Positions 23,396 through 31,856 of a DNA stretch of 52,516 nucleotides are shown in pieces (within the stretch, counting starts at the first letter, position 1; every line of letters starts with the position of its first letter). A program made the position numbers and the translations under genes. The stretch is from a bacterium. Lineage in GTDB: Bacteria; Patescibacteriota; Minisyncoccia; Phycocordibacterales; UBA12445. Location of the stretch: assembly GCA_030648005.1 (NCBI GenBank), contig JAUSIP010000010.1, positions 1 to 52,516 of the forward strand, given 5' to 3'. Under the pieces are notes generated by a model. It was not told the DNA's origin. It made no database searches and worked only from the letters and a program-made list of their open reading frames with translations.

Positions 23396-23530
23396 ATGTC
23401 AAAAACGTACAATCCAAAGAAAAAGAAAAGAGCCAGAACTCACGGTTTTTTGGTTAGAAAACTGACCCCGGGCGGTAAAAAGACTCTTGCTAGGAGGAGA
23501 AGGAAAAGTAGAAGCAAACTGTCTGTTTAA
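23396..23530 (+). CDS. rpmH: 50S ribosomal protein L34
   Basis: 44 residues, MSKTYNPKKKKRARTHGFLV...RRRRKSRSKLSV. The family hallmark R-x-HGF-x-x-R and the very basic C-terminus are intact. Length is normal. The stop overlaps the rnpA start (TAATG), the classic rpmH-rnpA arrangement next to dnaA. Confidence 0.97.
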   Translation: MSKTYNPKKKKRARTHGFLVRKLTPGGKKTLARRRRKSRSKLSV

Positions 23531-23862
23531 TGAGGTTAAATAAAGCAGGCGTTGAGGCTGTTTTGAAAGAGGGACGATTGGTTCACTCTGATAACTTAAG
23601 CCTTAAATATTTAAAAGCGAAAGGCCTGCCTTCTAACCCAAAAAGTCACTATTCATTTGTGGTCTCAGCTAAAACTGCGAAATTGGCAGTTACTCGTAAT
23701 CTTTTAAAAAGGCGCGGAAGGCATATTGTTGATAAACTTGTCAGTATGTTTAAGGCCCCGTTCGATTTTGTTTTTTTCTTTAAACCTGGGGCGACAAAGA
23801 TCGACTTTGAAAGTTTGGAAAAAGAGATAGTGGTAATATTTAAAAAATCAGGAATAATCTAA
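23530..23862 (+). CDS. rnpA: ribonuclease P protein component
   Basis: 110 residues. The RNA-binding signature appears as AVTRNLLKRRGRHIV (about 56-70), slightly changed from the usual RN-x-x-KR-x-x-RE. It helps the RNase P RNA trim the 5' ends of tRNAs; the RNA subunit gene is not in this window. Overlaps rpmH and yidC by one base each (TAATG). Confidence 0.93.
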   Translation: MRLNKAGVEAVLKEGRLVHSDNLSLKYLKAKGLPSNPKSHYSFVVSAKTAKLAVTRNLLKRRGRHIVDKLVSMFKAPFDFVFFFKPGATKIDFESLEKEIVVIFKKSGII

Positions 23863-24578
23863 TGTTTCATTCTATATTTTATCAACCCCTCTATAATGCC
23901 CTTGTTTTTTTAACAGCGCTGATACCAAATCACGACCTGGGGTTGGCTGTGGTTTTACTCACACTTCTTGTGAAGGTAATTCTTATTCCCATCTCTCATA
24001 AAACAATAAAAACCCAAAGAAAACTGAAAGAGTTGGAGCCGGCCATGTCCAAAATTAAAGAAGACCATAAGGATCAACAGGAGCAGGCGCTTAAGATTAT
24101 GGCACTATACAAAGAACATGGAGTGAACCCATTTTCCGGTGTCTTTCTGATGTTTATCCAGTTACCTATTATTTTGGCGCTATTCTTTGTGTTCAAGGAT
24201 GGTATAGATCTGCTCTCGTTGGATATTTACAGTTTTATAACTCCACCCGAATTCATAAGTCACAAACTTTTTGGTCTTATTGATCTAACAGAGAAAAATA
24301 TTATTCTAGCTCTACTGGTTGGTATCACTCAATTTATACAAGTTCAGCTGTCTGTCCCTCCTGCTCCACCCAAAAAAGACAACAAAGAAGTTTCTTTTGG
24401 GGACAGCTTAGCGCAGAGCATGAGTTTCCAGGTGAAGTTTATACTCCCTATCTTTATAATGTTCATCTCCTACACCTTGAACACCGCCGTCTCTCTTTAC
24501 TGGATTGTAAATAATGTTTTTACGGTGATACATGAACTGTATGTCAGAAGGAAGGCCAATAAGATTATTTCAGCCTAA
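23862..24578 (+). CDS. yidC: membrane protein insertase YidC/OxaI
   Basis: 238 residues, the short form without the large periplasmic domain of proteobacteria. Five hydrophobic segments can be drawn, at about 8-28, 30-50, 93-113, 140-160 and 190-235; the cytoplasmic loop KTIKTQRKLKELEPAMSKIKEDHKD and VSLYWIVNNVFTVIHELY near the end are typical. It inserts small membrane proteins. It lacks the lipobox seen in many Gram-positive homologues. Its last 14 bases overlap the convergent gene at 24565. Confidence 0.95.
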   Translation: MFHSIFYQPLYNALVFLTALIPNHDLGLAVVLLTLLVKVILIPISHKTIKTQRKLKELEPAMSKIKEDHKDQQEQALKIMALYKEHGVNPFSGVFLMFIQLPIILALFFVFKDGIDLLSLDIYSFITPPEFISHKLFGLIDLTEKNIILALLVGITQFIQVQLSVPPAPPKKDNKEVSFGDSLAQSMSFQVKFILPIFIMFISYTLNTAVSLYWIVNNVFTVIHELYVRRKANKIISA

Positions 24579-25917
24579 TCTGCCAAAGAGAAGAGTCTTT
24601 TTTGTTGGTCATCAGAAGATAGTCCTCCTTAGGACTTAGGATAAGATTCTCGGCATCTATCCCCTTCCCAGCTTTGTCGAAGGTGGCTTTGTCGATCAAG
24701 AGCTCGGTGTTGCCTGTTTTAGTATCTACTTGCCATAATTCATCACTAAACGAGACAATCCCCTGATACCAAACATCCGGATAATCTCCCCCCGGTATTG
24801 TTGCTGGTACCGCACAATACAAAAAATCTTGTGCAACTCCTCCCCAGACGCATTTCTCGGGCAAGGTTGTGACATATAACGGAGAGCTTACGCGGGTGGT
24901 GAGGTCATAGAGATATGTTTTCATCTTTCCTGATGTCGATTCAGAGTAGATGAGCCTTTTAGCATCAGGGCTGACGTTTGAGGTAAGGCCGTTTAGACCA
25001 CCTAGAATTTTATTAAGTCCGGTCTTAGTTAAACTTTGTGAATATAAAAAGCCAGGAACATTAGCTGAAGGCCTGGTGTTAAAGAAAAGAGTATCTTCTT
25101 GTGGCCACTGGATCAACCATTCACTAAGGGCAGAGTTAAAGACTTGCTTCTTGTTTACTCCTTGTTTTGTGCCAAAATCTTCAGTTGTACCAATGACGCC
25201 ATCTCCAACTCCTGTGAGATAAAATATTTTTGTCTTACTTGGCGAGACTACTACCCCCAAGATACCTGAAGGTAGTAGGGATTGGTTTAATTTGCCTACA
25301 GTTGCCTCAGCACCCACTTCTGGTGAGGTTGTGGCTGTTGGATCTTCGATTGCGGCATAGATATTCTGTACACCCCCAACACTGTTGATGTTTCTGATCA
25401 CAACACTCTTCGCTGTGTTGTTGAAGAACGATTCATAGACCTTGGTGATAGTTGTGTTAGAAACTTTCTTTGGCAAGTTTTCATTATAGGCCAGGTCATA
25501 AATATGTCCGGACTCCCTCTCCATATATCTAACATACAGTTTTTTTACCGTTGAAGTGGAGGTGTTACTCTGCTCCGTCTTCTCTATGAATATTCCGCCC
25601 ACACTTGGCTTCTCCACTACGATTTTTATAGTAGATATATCTGTTTGCCGTCCTGAAGCTGGGGCTAGACCACCGCTTGTTGTATTTGCATTAGATCCAC
25701 CCGGATTAGAAGTCGCCTGGCCTGCTTGTGTATTAGTGCCATCGCTACCACCCTGGGTTGTGATGTTACCGCTTGTTGGGAAGGCACTTGTATCTCCTAT
25801 TGGTGTCGTCTCAGTTGTCGGTGTGCTGGAAAAATATCGATAAATACCGTATGTCGATAACAAAAGGGCTAAACCTAGAACAATTGCGATTAAAATTTTT
25901 GTTGCGTTGCTATTCAT
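24565..25917 (-). CDS. membrane-anchored beta-propeller-like protein (450 aa)
   Basis: One membrane segment near the N-terminus (about 8-28, ILIAIVLGLALLLSTYGIY), then a Ser/Thr/Gly-rich spacer (about 35-100), then repeated strands with patterns such as VSPSKTKIFYLT, VSPDAKRLIYSE and LSPKEDYLLMTN, which resemble PD40/WD40 blades. Location: outside face of the membrane. It is the last gene of the secretion-like cluster and probably co-transcribed with it. Exact role unknown. Confidence 0.75.
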   Translation of the reverse strand: MNSNATKILIAIVLGLALLLSTYGIYRYFSSTPTTETTPIGDTSAFPTSGNITTQGGSDGTNTQAGQATSNPGGSNANTTSGGLAPASGRQTDISTIKIVVEKPSVGGIFIEKTEQSNTSTSTVKKLYVRYMERESGHIYDLAYNENLPKKVSNTTITKVYESFFNNTAKSVVIRNINSVGGVQNIYAAIEDPTATTSPEVGAEATVGKLNQSLLPSGILGVVVSPSKTKIFYLTGVGDGVIGTTEDFGTKQGVNKKQVFNSALSEWLIQWPQEDTLFFNTRPSANVPGFLYSQSLTKTGLNKILGGLNGLTSNVSPDAKRLIYSESTSGKMKTYLYDLTTRVSSPLYVTTLPEKCVWGGVAQDFLYCAVPATIPGGDYPDVWYQGIVSFSDELWQVDTKTGNTELLIDKATFDKAGKGIDAENLILSPKEDYLLMTNKKDSSLWQIRLK

Positions 25918-25935
25918 TAGATGAAGATATTGTTG

Positions 25936-26589
25936 TTATGGTGTTTTTATCGGGGTAGCAGGAAGAGTTTCAGTTCTTGCGTTCCCTGCTTCGCCAGCCT
26001 CTGTATTAATTGGGGAAGGGGGAACAAGATCCCCTCCACCAATGTCATCATTAGCACCCCTATCGATAGAGGGCGCACCTTTGGGTATATCTAACTTCTT
26101 AATCGCCGGCAAACCAAGCTTCAACAGATCGCTTCCGCCAATTGTCCTTAATAATATATATCCTGAGAGCGCGATTAGAACTCCAAAGACAGCGTTGGTT
26201 ATTCTTTCCTTCGCTTCTTTCTTGGCTGTCTCGCTGACACTGGAGAAGATGTATTGGAGCCCGCCGATAACCAGCATGATAACAGCGATAGCCGCCGTCA
26301 TGCCAAGCGAAATATTTATAATGCTTTGAAGGTAGTTGGGGAAGCTGGCCGTAGTAACTTGAGTTAAGTTGCCTATTGGCGCAAGCAAACAGTATCCTTT
26401 CGTTGGGTCACAACCACTGATCGCACCACCCGTTCCTCCAGATGTTGGTGGTGGCGGGACATCTTCTTCGGTGGTTGGAGTGGGTAGTGGTCTGAAGGCC
26501 GAGTAGACAGGATTGGTGTTTATTAGAATACCAAAAATAAACACTGTGATTATAGTTGAAGAGATAATTTTTATTGTTGTTTTCAGCAT
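25936..26589 (-). CDS. VirB2/TrbC-like pilin candidate
   Basis: 217 residues. Signal-like hydrophobic stretch (about 8-28), a proline-rich loop, then two membrane segments, about 92-112 (ISLGMTAAIAVIMLVIGGLQYIF) and 127-148 (AVFGVLIALSGYILLRTI), separated by a short charged loop with SETAKKEAKERI. This pair is the signature of VirB2/TrbC-type pilin subunits. The C-terminal tail of about 60 residues is unusually long and rich in P, G, D and N. Context (VirB4, PrgI and VirB6 homologues upstream) supports the call. Confidence 0.75.
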   Translation of the reverse strand: MLKTTIKIISSTIITVFIFGILINTNPVYSAFRPLPTPTTEEDVPPPPTSGGTGGAISGCDPTKGYCLLAPIGNLTQVTTASFPNYLQSIINISLGMTAAIAVIMLVIGGLQYIFSSVSETAKKEAKERITNAVFGVLIALSGYILLRTIGGSDLLKLGLPAIKKLDIPKGAPSIDRGANDDIGGGDLVPPSPINTEAGEAGNARTETLPATPIKTP

Positions 26590-26607
26590 TTAGAATTTAA
26601 TGGGGAA

Positions 26608-27579
26608 TTAAAAACCAATTGTCGATTGATTGAATTTAATTGTAATACTTTTCTTAATGGATTGATATACTGTTGCCACTGAAGCTGTAATAGTTGCTTC
26701 GCCGGAGCTGTCTCTCGGCTGGCGTACTATCAACTCCGGCAAGGTGCCAGCAGAAAAGTCTGGATCTTCATTGTTGATACCCCATGCGTAGGATACTTTG
26801 TTGGTATTATAGAAGTAAGGTTCAACTTTGATCGTTGATTCTGCTTCTGTCATCTGGAGATTGCCAAAAAGTGAAGTATTGTACAATGTTCCCAGGAGTG
26901 GATTGGTTTCATAGAAGAGCAATATAGGATTTGTGGGTGATATCGCGATAGACTTTGTCGCCCGTAATGTTTTGTCCAAATTTGAGATATCAACAAAAAT
27001 ATCTACTTCAGAAATCTGGTCGTTTATTCCGATCGTTGCACTACTCTGGCCATATCCGGATGTTATATCTTCCCCATTAACACTCCATTTATATACAAGT
27101 TTGTCCGGGTCGAGTCTGACGCCATTCTCTGTAATAAAATCAGGTATGGCTACAAGTTTAATATTGTTGCCGACAGTTGCTAGTGACTTGCCTCTATAAA
27201 AAGGCGGTACATAGCCGTCGGACTGCCAGATGAGATCTGCTTCAGCCGGGATGATTGAGATCTGCTTCTTTATATTCTTGCCGTCTTGAGAGATCACTTC
27301 TGCACTCACTACGGTCTTCTTGCCGATAGCTCCTGTTACAAATTGTAGATCATCTTGACCGATACCTTCTTGTTGTTTTCTCCCATTTACAGTCCAGATA
27401 ATATTCGATCTATCTAAGTCAACCTCGAAACTTACCAGATGTATGTATACATTAGTGAATGCTCCTGGATTTTGCGGGGATACCTCAGCCGATAGTTGTC
27501 CCCCGTCGGTTACCTCAGTGTAGGCGAAAGATGTTGCCGGTAAAATTATAAATATAAAAATTAAAATTTTTTTCATCAT
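26608..27579 (-). CDS. secreted beta-domain protein of the secretion cluster (323 aa)
   Basis: Signal peptide at 1-20 (MMKKILIFIFIILPATSFA). The rest consists of three to four Ig-like units: VSPQNPGAFTNVYIHL, NIIWTVNGRKQ, VYKWSVNGEDI and VSYAWGINNED recur as strands around a Trp, and IKVEPYF. Such domains mediate binding outside the cell or assembly of a surface machine. It overlaps the gene before it by 4 bases (ATGA), so the two are translationally coupled. No lipobox or anchor at the C-terminus. Family not recognised. Confidence 0.75.
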   Translation of the reverse strand: MMKKILIFIFIILPATSFAYTEVTDGGQLSAEVSPQNPGAFTNVYIHLVSFEVDLDRSNIIWTVNGRKQQEGIGQDDLQFVTGAIGKKTVVSAEVISQDGKNIKKQISIIPAEADLIWQSDGYVPPFYRGKSLATVGNNIKLVAIPDFITENGVRLDPDKLVYKWSVNGEDITSGYGQSSATIGINDQISEVDIFVDISNLDKTLRATKSIAISPTNPILLFYETNPLLGTLYNTSLFGNLQMTEAESTIKVEPYFYNTNKVSYAWGINNEDPDFSAGTLPELIVRQPRDSSGEATITASVATVYQSIKKSITIKFNQSTIGF

Positions 27580-28049
27580 GCCGGTTGCAATTGATCCTCT
27601 TCTATCTGTCTTGTAACGATCGCCTCCTTGCTATTTTTGTTCTGACTCTCTACGCCGTGTCCCAGTCCTGGTACTTTGTCTACTGCTCCACCGACCACCT
27701 CTCCTGCTATTTCTCCACCTACTTTCCCGACAACCTTTTGGGTGAAATCAGCCACCCCTACTGCAGCATTCTTTTTATGTATCCTCCATATAGTAAGCGT
27801 CCACCAGATAGGGATGAGTTGCATTAAATCTTTTAACACAGGGATACTCTCAGCGCCATCAACAAGAATAACCCTCGGTATCCATCCTTTAGTGTCTGTT
27901 ATGTAGAAATACTGTGCGAAAAAGAAGCCGGCAGGCAAGGTTATCAGATAGTTGAAGACTATTCCAACACGCAACCATTCAAGTACAGCAAGCGTAACGT
28001 CCAGGAATATTGCCGCAGCATATACCAATGGCCAGTGCATCTTCAACAT
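27576..28049 (-). CDS. small polytopic membrane protein (157 aa)
   Basis: Three hydrophobic segments, about 5-25, 30-52 and 75-92 (LMQLIPIWWTLTIWRI), then a cytoplasmic-looking tail with VGKVGGEIAGEVVGGAVDKVPG, a Gly/Val-rich amphipathic stretch, and a charged end. Starts inside the virB4 stop (TAATG). Constant place between VirB4 and the pilin-like genes suggests a structural part of the same apparatus. No family recognised. Confidence 0.7.
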   Translation of the reverse strand: MLKMHWPLVYAAAIFLDVTLAVLEWLRVGIVFNYLITLPAGFFFAQYFYITDTKGWIPRVILVDGAESIPVLKDLMQLIPIWWTLTIWRIHKKNAAVGVADFTQKVVGKVGGEIAGEVVGGAVDKVPGLGHGVESQNKNSKEAIVTRQIEEDQLQPA

Positions 28050-29857
28050 TATCCTTGCGCGGCCTTGAGCTCATCTTTGGCCTTCTTAATTGATAATATC
28101 TGTGATGGGTCGGAGGTTATGATTTGGTCTTCGGTATAGGAAGCGATAACCTTGATCGCCACATGCTTCATTCCGGCGAAGAAGATTCCTTCTCCAACAT
28201 CTGACTCCAATAGAAGATACTTCTCTTCATCGGTCAGATTGAAAGTCTTCTGCAAGACATCAATTGCGGCTGGCGACTGCTTCATTAAGAATTGTATCGA
28301 AGAGTTCGTGATGATCGGCTTGCCGTAAGGTGAGGCCATGAAGTCGGCGACATCTTGTGTGATGGTCAGCAATCCCAGATAATATTTTCTACATCGTTTT
28401 GCTAAGCCAAAGAGGAAGGAGGCTGTGTCTTCAGACTTCATCATCCACCAGGCTTCGTCCACCACAAGTAATCTCTTTCTTAGATTTCTTCTGATAGCGT
28501 TCCAGATATAGTTCATGATGATGTGCATAGCCACCGGCTTGAGCTCATCTTCCATGTCGCGAACAGAGAAGACGATGAATTTCTTGTTGATGTCGACGTT
28601 GGTTGGCTTGTTGAGGAAGCCGGCCCATGTTCCTTGTGTGTATTTGAGAAGTCGCTGTGCGATCGGCCCTCCCCCGTCCATACCGGCCAGTACCAGTTCG
28701 AGGTCAGACAAGAGCGGACATTCTTTACCTGAGAAGTCTGTGTCGGCGGTTATATCTTTGAGCGCATATGTCTCGCGAATAGCCGTGTCCATGACAGCAT
28801 CTTCTTCTGGTGTCAGTCCGCCGAGCATTATGCGGAAGAGGCCGACAAGACTGATGATGTTAGAGCGTAAGATGTCTGCCGGGGATTCATCTTCACGGAC
28901 GAAGGGCAGGTCGAATGGGTTTATATGGTGTTCAGAGCTTAATGAGATGTTGAAGTATCGCCCGCCGACAGCTTCGGAGAGGAATTCGTACTCCTTCTCT
29001 GGGTCGATGACTATCACTTCTGTATCAAACATAAGTGAACGAAGGATCTCGAGCTTCGTGGCGTAAGACTTGCCCGCGCCAGCCTTGGCAAAGACTACCG
29101 AGTTGTAGTTTTCTAGTGAGAACCGATCGAAAAGCACTAAGCTTGAGTTGTGGCGGTTGATGCCATAAAGAATCCCTTTGTTGGAGGTCAGGTCGAAAGA
29201 AACGAAAGGGAACATTGAGGAGAGTGGAGAGGAGTTGAGCTTCGTATTAACTCCCAATAAATCTGTGGCTGTCGGCAGAGTGCTCTTGAAGCCTTCCTCT
29301 TGTTGGAAGAGAGCCGGCTTTATGTAGATCAGTTTTGATTCCAGCAGGTTTTTGATTTCTGCCTCAGCCTTGGAAAGCGCCTCCTCATTCTCGCCATAGA
29401 TAGTTATATACAAACCCACATCGAAGATCTTCTCCCTTGCTTGCTGAAGCTCGTCTCGCAACTTCTCGATGTCTCTATAGGCAGTGTCGAGTATCGGATC
29501 TCTTACCAGGCCCTTCTTCTCGTTAATGCTGATCTGGCTTTGAACCTCGGTGATCTTCTTCTGTAATTGCCTTAAAATAACTGTGGTGTCGATCGGGTGA
29601 ATGATGATTGAAATATCGAAAATTTTGTCCAAGTTTATGATTGGCGAGAACCAGCCCTCAGAGAGGAAGCGTGGATAAGAGATGACGAAGAAAACCCTGG
29701 CGATCCTCTCCCCTAGCGCGATGCTGTTTTGGGTAATTTGCAATGCTGATGGCGCGATGATGTCCTGTAGCTCCAAAACTCCCTCTTGGTAGATATCCTT
29801 GGGAAGCACGCCTGAAATATTACCCTTGCTACTATCTGGTTTTCCGAACATTGCCAT
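28049..29857 (-). CDS. virB4: VirB4/TraC-type secretion ATPase, main part
   Basis: 602 residues. An N-terminal VirB4 domain (to about 225) with a coiled coil at 95-145 precedes the ATPase: Walker A AKAGAGKSYATK (about 257-268), Walker B RLLVVDEAWWMM (about 461-472) and the downstream GLLTITQDVADF. VirB4 energises assembly and substrate passage in type IV secretion. It is shorter than complete VirB4 proteins (about 800), and the preceding gene (30086-30739) seems to supply the missing N-terminal region. TATAAT at 29864-29869 lies 6 nt before the ATG, which has no ribosome binding site, so this ORF may have its own leaderless message. Confidence 0.92.
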   Translation of the reverse strand: MAMFGKPDSSKGNISGVLPKDIYQEGVLELQDIIAPSALQITQNSIALGERIARVFFVISYPRFLSEGWFSPIINLDKIFDISIIIHPIDTTVILRQLQKKITEVQSQISINEKKGLVRDPILDTAYRDIEKLRDELQQAREKIFDVGLYITIYGENEEALSKAEAEIKNLLESKLIYIKPALFQQEEGFKSTLPTATDLLGVNTKLNSSPLSSMFPFVSFDLTSNKGILYGINRHNSSLVLFDRFSLENYNSVVFAKAGAGKSYATKLEILRSLMFDTEVIVIDPEKEYEFLSEAVGGRYFNISLSSEHHINPFDLPFVREDESPADILRSNIISLVGLFRIMLGGLTPEEDAVMDTAIRETYALKDITADTDFSGKECPLLSDLELVLAGMDGGGPIAQRLLKYTQGTWAGFLNKPTNVDINKKFIVFSVRDMEDELKPVAMHIIMNYIWNAIRRNLRKRLLVVDEAWWMMKSEDTASFLFGLAKRCRKYYLGLLTITQDVADFMASPYGKPIITNSSIQFLMKQSPAAIDVLQKTFNLTDEEKYLLLESDVGEGIFFAGMKHVAIKVIASYTEDQIITSDPSQILSIKKAKDELKAAQG

Positions 29858-29863
29858 ATATCA

Positions 29864-29869
29864 ATTATA
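29864..29869 (-). promoter_or_regulatory. -10 box of virB4, probable leaderless start
   Basis: TATAAT on the minus strand, with 6 nt to the ATG at 29857. It lies just past the inverted-repeat element, which could end the upstream transcript. Confidence 0.5.
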
Positions 29870-29872
29870 GGT

Positions 29873-30088
29873 TAAAAATGAAAACTCCGAAAATAAAATT
29901 TTTAAACCCGCCCGAACCTATCTCTTTCAGACCTCGCATTAGGATTTCCCAGCCGAAATCCTCTGCTCTTCTCGCCTCACAACTCTGGCTGCTTCGCAAC
30001 ATTATAGCCAGAGACCGTGCTTGTTCGGCTTTGAAAGGGTCTTCTAGAGACAGGATTCGTGCGGGTTTAAAATTTGTTTTCATTTTTA
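29873..30088. repeat. 216-bp inverted-repeat element between two secretion genes
   Basis: Left arm: TAAAAATGAAAAC (29873-29885) and AAATTTTTAAACCCGC (29896-29911); right arm 30061-30088 is the complement of both with small gaps. The loop has nested hairpins, notably CTCTGGCT ... AGCCAGAG, AGGATTTC ... GAAATCCT and AGACC ... GGTCT. The right arm contains the stop of the traC-like gene. A 72-codon frame inside it is a by-product. Confidence 0.75.
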
Positions 30089-30739
30089 GCTTTTTTGCCC
30101 TATTGGCCCACTCGTCTCTTCTGGATTGAAAGTTTTGTAGAAAAGTTCGATCAGCTCTTCGGTGCCGAGGGAGATCGTTCTGACTCCCAGTCTAGATAGT
30201 CCTTGGCTGACGACGTTGACCCTTTGCTCCAGCTGAGTCCTGTTCTCTTCGAAGTTGGCGACGTCCTGTTTGTAAGTATCTTTCTCGGAGGTCTTACCAA
30301 AAAGTTTCGACAGAGGCGACATGAAACTCTGGGTGGATTGGAAGATGGGCGGACTGTACGGCACAACAACAAAGAAGGATTTGGACATGATGTCTACCGT
30401 CTCGGTGAACTTCTTGATGAACTCTTTGTACTCCCTGGTTTGAACCTTCAATACATCTTCGGTCTGGGCAATTATACGCTCGTCTATTATGGCAAGATAC
30501 GGTTTAATATCTAGCTTCTTGGATTGAATCACTATCTGGACGGTGAAATCGATTGAGTTGAGGAAATTCTGGTACTGTGAGAGGATCGCCAGCTGTTCGT
30601 CTCTGGATTTAAGTGCAAAGTTGAGTGATGAAGCAATGAGTACCATCTGCATTGAGCCATCTTTAAGTACCGAAATCCCCTCCCGGATCTCCTTGACCGG
30701 TACGAAATCTTGGCTTGATTTTGATGTGGCGCGATCCAT
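30086..30739 (-). CDS. TraC-like N-terminal domain protein (217 aa)
   Basis: 217 residues, MDRATSKSSQDFVPVKEIREG. It has the alpha/beta pattern of the N-terminal TraC/VirB4 domain (LIASSLNFALKSRDEQLAILSQYQNFLNSID, then VQIVIQSKKLDI, and FFVVVPYSPP), without a Walker motif. In complete VirB4 proteins this region lies before the ATPase; here it is a separate gene directly upstream of virB4, split from it by a palindromic element. TATAAT with an upstream TG (extended -10) lies 7 nt before the ATG. Confidence 0.8.
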   Translation of the reverse strand: MDRATSKSSQDFVPVKEIREGISVLKDGSMQMVLIASSLNFALKSRDEQLAILSQYQNFLNSIDFTVQIVIQSKKLDIKPYLAIIDERIIAQTEDVLKVQTREYKEFIKKFTETVDIMSKSFFVVVPYSPPIFQSTQSFMSPLSKLFGKTSEKDTYKQDVANFEENRTQLEQRVNVVSQGLSRLGVRTISLGTEELIELFYKTFNPEETSGPIGQKS

Positions 30740-30746
30740 TTATATA

Positions 30747-30752
30747 ATTATA
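30747..30752 (-). promoter_or_regulatory. extended -10 box before the traC-like gene
   Basis: TG-a-TATAAT on the minus strand, 7 nt from the ATG at 30739; no -35 and no ribosome binding site. Confidence 0.45.
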
Positions 30753-30778
30753 TCAGATACTTATACTTTCACCCTATA

Positions 30779-31195
30779 CTATTTCTTTATCGTCTCATGG
30801 ACATCGAGTGTCCATGCTATATCTTTCAGCTTTCCGGCGGTCATTCTGGGGTTGAAAGCAGGCAGGCCTATCACATTCTCTTCAATTTTAGGAGCCTGCC
30901 CTGAGCCGGGTCGAAGGGTCTTCTTCCACAAGAAGATTCTGCTCGAAGAGTAATATTTGAACATTGATTCAAGCATTAATATAAAAGAGCGATCATTGAA
31001 TTTGTAGAAAGCCAGCAGTAGGGCGAGGATGACGATCGGCGAGGCTACAAGAAGAGCCAGGTAGAAGTTGGGGATCAATTTATAGACAATAAACGCCGAT
31101 CCCCCGGCTCCTAAGACGTAGATGAACTGCTTGAAGGTCAGTGGCCCAAAAATTTTGTCTTCTATGTCGATAAATTGTGGTACTTGAAATTGCAT
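30779..31195 (-). CDS. PrgI-family (VirB3-like) membrane protein
   Basis: 138 residues. The N-terminus MQFQVPQFIDIEDKIFGPLT and two membrane segments (about 22-40 and 43-62) followed by FYKFNDRSFILMLESMFKYY are the PrgI pattern; PrgI stands in for VirB3 in Gram-positive type IV systems. Residues about 94-101 (LRPGSGQA) come from a palindromic repeat read in frame (30894-30917). It lies between VirB6-side genes and the TraC/VirB4 genes, the usual order in CPR genomes. Confidence 0.88.
   Translation of the reverse strand: MQFQVPQFIDIEDKIFGPLTFKQFIYVLGAGGSAFIVYKLIPNFYLALLVASPIVILALLLAFYKFNDRSFILMLESMFKYYSSSRIFLWKKTLRPGSGQAPKIEENVIGLPAFNPRMTAGKLKDIAWTLDVHETIKK
30894..30917. repeat. short palindromic repeat read in frame inside prgI
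   Basis: GCCTGCCCTGAGCCGGGTCG followed by AAGG; the ends CCCT and AGGG and the centre CCGG are symmetrical. The minus strand encodes LRPGSGQA. Repeats with this core occur widely in bacteria (recollection, not searched). Confidence 0.6.
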
Positions 31196-31206
31196 CTGTT
31201 TATTAA

Positions 31207-31848
31207 TTATACCTGTTCCTTATATGGATCAACCCTTGTCTCTACCTTCGGCAGGCTGACTTGCCCAGATAACTTCCTAGTCAATATGTCGGCCGGCACC
31301 TGAACGGGCGCCACAACCGGAAAGTCTTTGCCTATCTCGGGCTTGGATGGTTGATATGGATTTCTCACTTCTACTAGCGGAATCTCCACCTTTGGTGTGA
31401 TTATTTTTTTTGCCATTCCCTCCGGATTTTCTATTGCGGCCAACAGAGCATCTCGAGTCGGGTGAGTTTCTTCCCTCGATGCGACTTGAGACAAGCCAGA
31501 AACTTCATCTTCCGGCATATCTTCGGCTGGGCCAGGCTTAGCTTGTTTTAACAGCTCTCTAACCTTGAGAAAAACTTGGTCATTAATGTCTGAAGCTATT
31601 TGGCTGGCTGTTATCCTGTCTAAACCTAGTCTTGTAGTTAAATTGCTTACGAAATCTGTCGGTTGAGTTAGTCCAAGTAGTACGAAGCCCGTCTCTGAAT
31701 CAAGCTCACCTATCTGGTCGATATGCAATTTATACTTGCGTCCGATATTGTTTATTGGCTCGGTGATATCTTCAGAAAAGAATATCTCCTTAAGCTCCGG
31801 TGGGAGCTTCTTGTACGCCTCATTTAATTCTTCTTTTGAATAGTTCAT
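31207..31848 (-). CDS. secretion-cluster protein of unknown function (213 aa)
   Basis: Soluble, acidic. The first 115 residues are helical (ELNEAYKKLPPELKEIFFSED, TTRLGLDRITASQIASDINDQVFLKVRELLKQ) and contain a small GLDRITASQIASDI unit that looks like a recruitment helix pair. The rest is low-complexity, rich in P, E and V (PEDEVSGLSQ, VEIPLVEVRNPYQPSKPEIG), probably unfolded. It follows virB6 by 8 bases, and its stop overlaps the region before prgI. Such tails often hold docking peptides; that is inference. Confidence 0.7.
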   Translation of the reverse strand: MNYSKEELNEAYKKLPPELKEIFFSEDITEPINNIGRKYKLHIDQIGELDSETGFVLLGLTQPTDFVSNLTTRLGLDRITASQIASDINDQVFLKVRELLKQAKPGPAEDMPEDEVSGLSQVASREETHPTRDALLAAIENPEGMAKKIITPKVEIPLVEVRNPYQPSKPEIGKDFPVVAPVQVPADILTRKLSGQVSLPKVETRVDPYKEQV

Positions 31849-31856
31849 TTATTTTC

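Noticed and set aside
29865..30083. 72-codon minus-strand frame between traC-like and virB4
   Set aside because: It lies wholly in the inverted-repeat element and its residues follow the hairpin arms.
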